NCBI GenBank assembly: GCA_030595925.1
Contig: JAUVLC010000034.1
Location: 1 to 22,381, forward strand
Direction of reading: 5' to 3'
DNA length: 22,381 nt
Source of the DNA: Clostridia bacterium
GTDB taxonomy: Bacteria; CBDUZB01; JAGLHV01
The stretch's first letter is position 1, and the number at the start of each line of letters is the position of its first letter. The notes under the pieces are model-generated. The model worked only from the letters and a program-made list of their open reading frames with translations. It had not been told where the DNA came from and made no database searches. Positions 8,218-13,780 of the stretch are shown piece after piece. Both the position numbers and the translations under genes were made by a program.

Positions 8218-9353
8218 TTCTTCTTATTCCCCGTTTTCAAATACTTTTTATAATTAGAAAAATTTGTCCTCATCTCTGCTAAACTATCCCCGCCTAATTT
8301 TTCCTTTAATGCCCGGGCAACCTCAAACGCTACAACTGTTTCCCCCACTACCCCAGCCGCCGGAACAGCACAAACATCTGCTCTTTCTACACAAGCTTTA
8401 TATGGTTTCTTGGATTTTATATCTACCGACCGTAAAGGTTTCCCCAAAGTAGCAATCGGTTTCATCGCCGCCCTCAAAACAATAGTCTCCCCGTTAGACA
8501 TCCCCCCTTCCAATCCACCGGCATTATTAGTCTTACGATAAAATCCCTGTTTTTTTTCATAAAAGATTTCATCGTGTACCTCGGAACCAAACCGCTCTGC
8601 ACAACTAAAACCCAACCCTATCTCCACTCCTTTAATTGCCTGAATACTCATTAAAGCAAAAGCCAGACGGGCATCCAATCGAGCATCCCAGTGAACAAAA
8701 CTACCCAGTCCCACCGGTAAATTAAACACCCCTACTTCAAATACTCCTCCCAGGCTATCTTTCTCTTCTTTAGCCCGGTCGATTAAAGAAATCATCTTCT
8801 TTTCAATGTTTTTGTCTATACAACGCAAGGGTGTTTCTTTTATCCCATTATTCTTTCCTTTCGCCGGATTATAAACAGACTCATCTTTAATACTACCAAT
8901 TTGTATTGTACGACTGTAAATTTTAATATCAAATTCAGCTAATAATTTTTTAGCCACCGCTCCCACACCCACTCTTACCGCTGTCTCCCGGGCACTAGCC
9001 CGTTCTAAAACCGGCCTTAAATCCTCAAAGTTATATTTAAACATTCCGGATAAATCAGCATGCCCCGGCCTGGGTTTAGTAAGGGAAGGCATTTTGTCCC
9101 ATCCCTTCCAATCTTTATTGGCAACCATTATACAAAAAGGAGCACCCGTTGTTTTTCCCCTATATAACCCGGAAAGAATTTCTGCTTTATCTTTTTCTAT
9201 CTGCATCCTCCCCCCCCGGCCATAACCCATCTGTCTGCGCAATAATTCCTTATCTATATCCTTTTCCTCTATCTTTAATCCGGAAGGAAGCCCTTCCAGA
9301 ATAGCAACTAAACATTTCCCGTGCGATTCACCCGAGGTAAGATATCTTAACAT
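8214..9353 (-). CDS. aroC: Chorismate synthase
   Basis: AroC eliminates phosphate from EPSP to form chorismate, using reduced FMN. The 379 residues are a normal length. The N-terminal TSGESHGKCLVAILEGLPSG signature is intact, as are RRQMGYGRGGRMQIEKD, RPGHADLSGMFKY, the ERASARETAVRVGVGAVAKK block and GGLEGGMSNGE. The C-terminal ERADVCAVPAAGVVGE is present. ATG 9353 follows a GGAGG ribosome site. It is the first gene of the long housekeeping run, and the region upstream of it (9354-9464) is the likely place for the operon promoter. Confidence 0.97.
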   Translation of the reverse strand: MLRYLTSGESHGKCLVAILEGLPSGLKIEEKDIDKELLRRQMGYGRGGRMQIEKDKAEILSGLYRGKTTGAPFCIMVANKDWKGWDKMPSLTKPRPGHADLSGMFKYNFEDLRPVLERASARETAVRVGVGAVAKKLLAEFDIKIYSRTIQIGSIKDESVYNPAKGKNNGIKETPLRCIDKNIEKKMISLIDRAKEEKDSLGGVFEVGVFNLPVGLGSFVHWDARLDARLAFALMSIQAIKGVEIGLGFSCAERFGSEVHDEIFYEKKQGFYRKTNNAGGLEGGMSNGETIVLRAAMKPIATLGKPLRSVDIKSKKPYKACVERADVCAVPAAGVVGETVVAFEVARALKEKLGGDSLAEMRTNFSNYKKYLKTGNKKK

Positions 9354-9422
9354 TTTTTCCTCCGTAATTATTCAATTTTAAATTAATGGTTCCATAACAT
9401 AATAAACAAATAAAAAAATATC

Positions 9423-9452
9423 ATCCTATTAGCTGCTTTTCCCAATTGCCAA
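9423..9452 (-). promoter_or_regulatory. Possible sigma70-type promoter of the aroC cluster
   Basis: On the minus strand TTGGCA (9452-9447) is followed after 18 bases by TAGGAT (9428-9423), about 70 bases upstream of the aroC start. Both boxes differ from consensus, and AT-rich DNA gives many such matches by chance, so this is only a candidate. The position just ahead of a long co-directional gene run is the main argument. Confidence 0.25.
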
Positions 9453-9464
9453 TTTATTCTATCT

Positions 9465-9575
9465 TTATGAGCTATCTTTAATAAATTCATCAAAGTTCAT
9501 ATTCTCTGTAAATTTGCTTACCTTATTCATTGCATCCAAAATATCTTCAATATAATCACCATACACTCTTTTCAT
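9465..9575 (-). pseudogene. Truncated HepT-like (DUF86) toxin gene remnant
   Basis: The minus strand encodes 36 residues starting MKRVYGDYIEDILDAMNK and ending in DEFIKDSS before a TAA stop. This closely matches the first helix region of HepT-like/DUF86 proteins, whose usual beginning has the pattern RDxxxYLEDILEAIEKIxxFTEGMSFEEF. The family is normally about 110 residues long and ends with the RxxxxHxY RNase motif, which is absent here. No partner nucleotidyltransferase (MntA-like) is adjacent. It follows the TOPRIM-like gene by 30 bases on the same strand with no clear ribosome site. It is most likely a decayed end of an old toxin-antitoxin gene; the match is from memory of the family, not a search. 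Confidence 0.68.
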
Positions 9576-9605
9576 AAACAAACAAACTCATATTTAATCA
9601 ATATT

Positions 9606-10127
9606 TTAAAGCATTTTGTTAACAAAATATTTAAATGATTTATTCTTTTGCTTTGCCGTTTCTATAGAAAAAAACTTTAGAATTTCCAATCTAAAATCTA
9701 TTTCCGAATCAAACTTTTTCGGTATTAACATTTTAAATTGGTCTTTAGTAACCTTCTCTGTATTTTTTAAAAAACGGATTCTAAGTTTTTTAGAGTTTTT
9801 ATCATTTAATCCAGCAAGGTACCAACTTTCTATTTCTTTTATTACCACTATTATTTTGCCTTTATCTATATTCCTAAATTTTCCTTGTATTTTTTGTTTC
9901 TTTTTTATCACACATGAGGTACTATTTATGTCCCCTACATAAAGATAATTCGCTTTCATTTTTTCAATGCTTCTAAGAAACCTTTTAAGTTTCTCTTTTT
10001 TAAGATTTGCATATTGTATCACTTCGACTGAATCATATTTTTTTTTAAGTTTTGGCTTTATTATCTTATCAAAAAACCTTTTATCATTTAACCCCTCCAC
10101 CAATATAAATAGTCCTTTATACGCCAT
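9606..10127 (-). CDS. TOPRIM/DUF4276-like protein paired with AAA ATPase
   Basis: A 173-residue soluble, lysine-rich protein. The start reads FILVEGLNDKRFF, with E11 and D15 in the EGxxD-type pattern seen in TOPRIM-related nuclease domains. A second acidic element is YVGDINS (D66, N68), and a third is IKEIESWYLAG (E98, E100, W102), resembling the conserved E-x-E-x-W motif of DUF4276-type proteins. The start ATG lies one base after the ATPase stop with an AGGAG ribosome site, so the two are coupled. ATPase plus small TOPRIM-type effector is the architecture of several OLD-like or PARIS-like defence systems. The nuclease role is inference: the DxD motif is reduced to DxN, and no family was confirmed by search. 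Confidence 0.7.
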   Translation of the reverse strand: MAYKGLFILVEGLNDKRFFDKIIKPKLKKKYDSVEVIQYANLKKEKLKRFLRSIEKMKANYLYVGDINSTSCVIKKKQKIQGKFRNIDKGKIIVVIKEIESWYLAGLNDKNSKKLRIRFLKNTEKVTKDQFKMLIPKKFDSEIDFRLEILKFFSIETAKQKNKSFKYFVNKML

Positions 10128-10128
10128 A

Positions 10129-11430
10129 TTATACTCCTAATAAATTTTGCACATAGAGTTCTTCAATTCCTATTTCATTGTCTAGAAATATTTTTACTTC
10201 TTTTTTATCCTCGGGTCTTGAGATTATAGAAAACCCTTCTTTATCCCGAGAAACTAAAAGAATATTTTTTAAATCTGTATGTTTTACGACTTCAGGATTA
10301 TGAGTAGTAACAATAATCTGTTTTTTTTGTAAAGATGCATCTTTTATCATATCTATTACTTTAGAAATAAGGTAAGGATGGATATTCCTTTCGGGTTCTT
10401 CAATTATAGTTAATGACTTTTCCTCAAAATATAAAGCAATAATTAAAGCAATTATATTTACAGTCCCATCAGAAATCAAAGAAGCGGGTAAAAATTTCTT
10501 TTCAGAATATATTTCTCGTATTATAAAGAGTAGAGATTTATCTGCAAATTTTTCTACGTCTACTTTATCCATAAAAGGCAACAGTTCCTTTATCAAATTG
10601 GAAAACTTCCTATACTTGTCTTTAGTCTTTACGATATTATTGAGAACAATAGCTAAATTTCTTCCATTTTCTTCTAATTCTGCTTTTCCGGTAATTGGAG
10701 TACTTTCTTTAGGTAACTTCGGATCAAAATCGTATATTGCCACATTAATTAACTCTCTTTCTATCGGACGCACAAAGGGAAGTGACAGTTTAAGAAGTAA
10801 ATCCTTTGGAGATAATTTTTCTTCTCTCAAAAATAGTGGAAATAAATCGTCTTTATTTATCATTATCCCTTTGGGAAAAGTTGCTTTATCAATCTTTACT
10901 TTATCTCCATGCCTAGAAAGAATAATTTCTCCCGAACCAAGTTTTTCTTTCTTCTTTATTTCTATTTTATTATCAAATTTTTCTCTCTTCATTATTCTTT
11001 TACTTTGTCGCTCTATATCAATAAACTCACATTTTTGTATTAATTTGTCACTGATAATTTCAAATCCAAGTCTTCCTTTTTTAAACTTTAAGACAAATTC
11101 GTAAATCGTTTCGTATATTTTTATTTCTACTAATCTTTTTGATCCTTCTCCTCCTTGAATCATCAATCCATGTTCTTGATTGGAAACAACCGTAACCGAA
11201 AAAGGTTCTGATGCAGCAATATTTATATTTCTAAAATATTCAATTCCTCCTTGCATAGATATAGCATTTTCCAGTCCAAAATTTGTTATATCCCTCAGAA
11301 ATTTAAAAATTTGAATAAAATTAGATTTTCCAGAAGCATTAGACCCTATTAATACATTTAACATCCCCAATTCTATTTCTAAGTTCTTAAAACTTTTAAA
11401 GTTTGATATTTTAATTTTCGTTATAGCCAT
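10129..11430 (-). CDS. AAA/ABC-type ATPase of the RecF/OLD-like class
   Basis: A 433-residue cytoplasmic ATPase. The N-terminal ITKIKISNFKSFKNLEI strand leads to Walker A GSNASGKS (29-36). A long middle region (about 100-300) carries a poorly conserved, lysine-rich insertion. The second half of the ATPase has the ABC signature-like LISDGT (318-323), Walker B TIIEEPE (341-347) with an extra glutamate, and an H-loop TTHNP (375-379). This layout fits AAA_15/AAA_21 proteins related to OLD, RloA and AriA. ATG 11430 has a GGAG site eight bases upstream. It is the first gene of a two-gene unit with the TOPRIM-like protein. A role in anti-phage defence is inferred from this pairing only. Confidence 0.85.
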   Translation of the reverse strand: MAITKIKISNFKSFKNLEIELGMLNVLIGSNASGKSNFIQIFKFLRDITNFGLENAISMQGGIEYFRNINIAASEPFSVTVVSNQEHGLMIQGGEGSKRLVEIKIYETIYEFVLKFKKGRLGFEIISDKLIQKCEFIDIERQSKRIMKREKFDNKIEIKKKEKLGSGEIILSRHGDKVKIDKATFPKGIMINKDDLFPLFLREEKLSPKDLLLKLSLPFVRPIERELINVAIYDFDPKLPKESTPITGKAELEENGRNLAIVLNNIVKTKDKYRKFSNLIKELLPFMDKVDVEKFADKSLLFIIREIYSEKKFLPASLISDGTVNIIALIIALYFEEKSLTIIEEPERNIHPYLISKVIDMIKDASLQKKQIIVTTHNPEVVKHTDLKNILLVSRDKEGFSIISRPEDKKEVKIFLDNEIGIEELYVQNLLGV

Positions 11431-11457
11431 AATTTGTCTCCTCTATACATAAATGGT

Positions 11458-11479
11458 AATGTCAAAAGTATTTGACATT
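11458..11479. promoter_or_regulatory. Perfect palindrome upstream of the ATPase gene, possible operator
   Basis: Arms AATGTCAAA and TTTGACATT are perfect inverted repeats around the 4-base centre AGTA. It lies 28 bases upstream of the ATPase start codon, within the likely leader or promoter. On the minus strand the proximal arm contains TTGACATT, which could also serve as a -35 box, although no well-spaced -10 follows. There is no T-run, so it does not look like a terminator. A repressor site controlling the ATPase/TOPRIM pair is a reasonable reading, but no regulator gene is adjacent. Confidence 0.5.
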
Positions 11480-11509
11480 CCTGCCTGTGCGTATCCGCAC
11501 GCAGACAGG
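11480..11509. repeat. GC-rich imperfect hairpin repeat
   Basis: A 30-base GC-rich stretch begins CCTGCCTGTGCG and ends GCAGACAGG; it folds on itself with small mismatches around the centre TATC. It stands out sharply in very AT-rich surroundings and directly abuts the perfect palindrome next to it. Compact hairpins like this are often dispersed repeats in candidate-phylum genomes. Only one copy is present in the window, so repetition in the genome is inferred. Confidence 0.5.
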
Positions 11510-11535
11510 TAGTTTATAATTTGTATAATTTATTA

Positions 11536-11567
11536 ACGAGAATATTTGTTTAGTTTTGTGTTCTCGT
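11536..11567. repeat. Short inverted repeat with 18-base loop
   Basis: ACGAGAA (11536-11542) and TTCTCGT (11561-11567) are perfect inverted 7-mers around an AT-rich loop, between the ATPase leader and the DUF559 cassette. Function is unknown. It may be a second regulatory site or chance. Confidence 0.35.
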
Positions 11568-11570
11568 CGT

Positions 11571-11595
11571 CTTCCCCCCCTTTTTTTTGGGGAAG
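11571..11595 (+). terminator. Hairpin with T-rich tail on the plus strand
   Basis: CTTCCCC (11571-11577) pairs with GGGGAAG (11589-11595) around an 11-base C/T loop and is followed by CTTTTTATT on the plus strand. This resembles a rho-independent terminator, but there is no plus-strand gene to end. It could equally be a decayed copy of the nearby CCCCCTTT/AAAGGGGG repeat. Confidence 0.3.
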
Positions 11596-11615
11596 CTTTT
11601 TATTAAAAATACTTG

Positions 11616-11650
11616 TTTTCCCCCTTTGAAAAAGGGGGCTAGGGGGATTT
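11616..11650. repeat. Left inverted-repeat copy of the DUF559 cassette
   Basis: A palindromic stem CCCCCTTT (11620-11627), loop GAA, AAAGGGGG (11631-11638) is followed by CTAGGGGGATTT. The copy matches the reverse complement of 12012-12046 at 34 of 35 positions. The DUF559 stop codon lies only four bases inside it. Confidence 0.9.
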
Positions 11651-11653
11651 TAT

Positions 11654-12008
11654 TCATAATCTTTCTTTTACTGCCTGATAAATAACTTCCATAACAGAAT
11701 CCAGTTCTTGCAAAACTTGTAGATTATTAAAACGCAAGACAGATAATCCCTTGTTCTTCAAGTATTTATCTCGTTGTGCATCTTTCCGTTCCTTATCCAA
11801 TTCTATGTGTTGTAATCCATCCACTTCTACTACAATCTTGGGATGCATAAAAATCTACAATATAGCTCCCAATAGGCTTCTGTCGATAAAATTGGGCCTT
11901 CAAGATTTGTTTTCCCCGTAACCGTGCCAATAAAACCCTCTTACTATCTGTCATTTCCCTGCGTAATCGACAAGCACTGTGTTTTAAATTCGCATTGTAT
12001 TTTAACAC
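11654..12008 (-). pseudogene. Frameshifted DUF559 endonuclease-like gene
   Basis: DUF559 proteins (PF04480) are about 115-120-residue relatives of Vsr/PD-(D/E)XK endonucleases. The first frame (from GTG 12008) has the typical opening LRREMTDSKRVLLARLR followed by QFYRQKPIGSYIVDFYA. The second frame continues with KIVVEVDGLQH, then RDKYLKNKGLSVLRFNN and EVIYQAVKERL. The two halves meet near 11840-11855, around a T-run and a CCC run, where one base too many (or two too few) breaks the frame. Catalytic-type D and E-V-D residues are present across the two halves. GTG 12008 is preceded by GGGGG from the right inverted repeat, which may act as ribosome site. A sequencing error in the homopolymer is possible. 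Confidence 0.85.
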
Positions 12009-12011
12009 CTT

Positions 12012-12046
12012 AAATCCCCCTAACCCCCTTTTTCAAAGGGGGAAAA
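12012..12046. repeat. Right inverted-repeat copy of the DUF559 cassette
   Basis: AAATCCCCC, a 3-base spacer, then the stem CCCCCTTT (12024-12031), loop TTC and AAAGGGGG (12035-12042). It is the inverted counterpart of 11616-11650 with one mismatch, and its minus-strand G-run lies just upstream of the DUF559 GTG start. Confidence 0.9.
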
Positions 12047-12052
12047 TATTAT

Positions 12053-12071
12053 CCCTTTTTCAAAGGGGGAA
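12053..12071. repeat. Extra partial copy of the same hairpin
   Basis: CCCTTTTTCAAAGGGGGAA repeats the core of the right inverted repeat after a 10-base AT spacer, so the right flank carries one full and one partial copy. This suggests slippage or nested insertion. The downstream radical SAM stop codon lies 23 bases beyond. Confidence 0.8.
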
Positions 12072-12093
12072 ATTACTTTTCATATTTTTTCAT

Positions 12094-13569
12094 CTAATTT
12101 TTGACACTCCCGAAAAGTCTTCTCTTCACTAATTTAAAAATAAATTTTAAATACACTTTTACTGTTTTATAGTTTAATAAATAAAAAATAAAATATTTTT
12201 TTATATGATTTTTGATATAAGATAAATTGAAAAATATTTCCCGATAAAAACGGCTCTGTAGTTTTTTTAATTTAAAACTTGGCACCCTGCTCGGATTAAA
12301 GCTTCTTCCTGAATAATGATAAAGAACTTCTCGATTACTACCAATTTTATTTTTATAAAATTCAAATACAGGGGAACCGGGATAAGGAGTAAAAAAATGC
12401 AACTGTAAAACATCGGGTTTTAACTTCTTAGCTAAGTCTATACTTTTTTCAATATCAATTTCTGTCTCTCCCGGATTCCCTATTATAAAATAGGCAGCAG
12501 TTGATATTTTACACTCTTTACATAATTCAAAAGCTTTAATTGATTGATTCCACCATTTGTGATTATGTTTTGTCTTTTTCAATACTGCAATTATTCGCTC
12601 AGAGCCTGATTCTACACCAAAACGCAAAAACACACATCCTGCTCTTTGCATTCTTTTTAATAATTCGAGACTCACATTATCCACCCTGGAATGAGCTATC
12701 CAATTTATAGACAATCCTCTTCTCATAATTTCATCACAAATTGCAATCACATGAAGAAAAGAAATTGTAAAACTGTCATCATTAATGACTATAACATTAA
12801 CCCCTTTCTCTTTTAATAATTGCATCTCATCTACTACATTTTTAGGACTTCTGTATCTTACAAATTTACCAAAAGTTTCTCTGACCATTTGGGAACAGAA
12901 AATACATTCGTGAGGACACCCCCGACTGGTTAATAGATGTCCCCACTTTACCTTTTTAGCAATCGGAAGTGGTAAAAAAAATTCATATTTATTTAACTCT
13001 TTCTCGGTAAAGAGAGGAAAAGGAAGCCTGTCTAAATTATAAATCAGATTAATAGAATCTTCCTTTTTTCCTTTGTCATAGATATACTTTGCCAAACTAA
13101 AAGAAGCGTTTTTACTAAATTTTTCTATTAAATTCAAAGCTTCTACTTCATGTTCCCCTTTTAATATATAATCTATCGGAGAATTTTTAAATATAAAATC
13201 CTGTGATTCATAGGTTGGATGCTGTCCCACAGCAAGGACAAAGGTGTTTGAGCTTATATCCTTAACAGTTTTAGCCAAATTTAAAAGTCTGCTCACGGTA
13301 TGAGTTGTTCCGGAAAAAACACAAAACCCATAGGTTTCTCTACGTAAAAGATTTACTAAAAGTCTCTCGTTTAATATATCAATATAACCATCTATTAACT
13401 TTACGCCATAGTCTCTTTCTAAAAGCAAAGATTGTAAATACTTAAGATGGTAAGGGGGTCTAAAACACCGGGGATGAGAAGAATAACGGAAAACCTGAGA
13501 AGGAGTACGAATCAATAATATATTTTGTTTTGCTTCTTTCATAAATCTAATATCCCTATACTTTTTCAT
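12094..13569 (-). CDS. B12-binding-type radical SAM protein
   Basis: A 491-residue enzyme with an N-terminal cobalamin-binding-like Rossmann region (about 17-150; VFSGTTHT and VGQHPTYES motifs, no clear DxHxxG, so base-off B12 binding is doubtful) and a radical SAM core with the cluster motif SRGCPHECIFC (C218, C222, C225). Later core motifs include INDDSF, SRVDNVS, FGVESGSERI and FIIGNPGET. The C-terminal 90 residues are basic, a possible membrane-contact region. ATG 13569 has a weak ribosome site; ATG 13542 with AGGGA upstream is an alternative. It follows a GT39-TPR gene, suggesting modification of a lipid or glycan, but the substrate is unknown. A 223-bp fragment of a close paralogue lies at 16632-16854. 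Confidence 0.85.
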   Translation of the reverse strand: MKKYRDIRFMKEAKQNILLIRTPSQVFRYSSHPRCFRPPYHLKYLQSLLLERDYGVKLIDGYIDILNERLLVNLLRRETYGFCVFSGTTHTVSRLLNLAKTVKDISSNTFVLAVGQHPTYESQDFIFKNSPIDYILKGEHEVEALNLIEKFSKNASFSLAKYIYDKGKKEDSINLIYNLDRLPFPLFTEKELNKYEFFLPLPIAKKVKWGHLLTSRGCPHECIFCSQMVRETFGKFVRYRSPKNVVDEMQLLKEKGVNVIVINDDSFTISFLHVIAICDEIMRRGLSINWIAHSRVDNVSLELLKRMQRAGCVFLRFGVESGSERIIAVLKKTKHNHKWWNQSIKAFELCKECKISTAAYFIIGNPGETEIDIEKSIDLAKKLKPDVLQLHFFTPYPGSPVFEFYKNKIGSNREVLYHYSGRSFNPSRVPSFKLKKLQSRFYREIFFNLSYIKNHIKKYFIFYLLNYKTVKVYLKFIFKLVKRRLFGSVKN

Positions 13570-13637
13570 AAATTGAATTTTTTATTACCCTTGCCATAAT
13601 CACATTAATCTTAGTTTTAATCTATAACTCATCGCTT

Positions 13638-13666
13638 TTATAATACATTAATCATTTTTTTGTTAA
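13638..13666 (-). promoter_or_regulatory. Possible promoter of the 12094-13569 radical SAM gene
   Basis: On the minus strand TTAACA (13666-13661) precedes TTATAA (13643-13638) with a 17-base spacer, about 70 bases upstream of the start codon. It lies in a 211-base gap (13570-13780) that holds nothing else clear except a short TATCCT/AGGATA inverted repeat at 13735-13751. In such AT-rich DNA the match is weak evidence. Confidence 0.3.
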
Positions 13667-13780
13667 AATTATTCCAGAAATTATAAATTTATTTAAATTA
13701 ATCTTTTTTGACTTCGCCTATTCTTTCTAACTTTATCCTCTTCAAGGATATCAATCTAATTTACTATTAAAAAAGAAATT

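Larger units (their letters stand above)
11616..12046. mobile_element. DUF559 gene boxed by 35-bp inverted repeats (possible mobile cassette)
   Basis: The segment from 11616 to 12046 begins and ends with inverted copies of a 35-base sequence that differ by one base. Each copy is itself a hairpin with stem CCCCCTTT/AAAGGGGG followed by a TAGGGGGATTT-type tail. The only gene between them is a DUF559 endonuclease-like reading frame, now frameshifted. No target-site duplication is visible at the outer ends. The structure is that of a small homing or MITE-like unit carrying its own nuclease gene, but mobility is inferred. Confidence 0.5.

Noticed and set aside
9613-9628. Perfect 16-base palindrome ATTTTGTTAACAAAAT at the end of the TOPRIM-like gene
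   Set aside because: It encodes the FVNKM C-terminus and is pure low-complexity A/T with a central GTTAAC; no T-tail or G/C stem, so no terminator call.
9616-9942. 108-codon plus-strand frame opposite the TOPRIM-like gene
   Set aside because: Antisense shadow of a coupled gene with a good ribosome site; no family resemblance.
10598-11104. 168-codon plus-strand frame opposite the ATPase gene
   Set aside because: It is fully antisense to a well-supported ATPase; its hydrophobic, serine-rich composition is what the complement of a lysine-rich AT-rich gene gives.
13735-13751. TATCCT/AGGATA inverted repeat in the gap before the radical SAM gene
   Set aside because: Only 6-bp arms and no T-run on the transcribed strand; too weak to call a terminator or operator.
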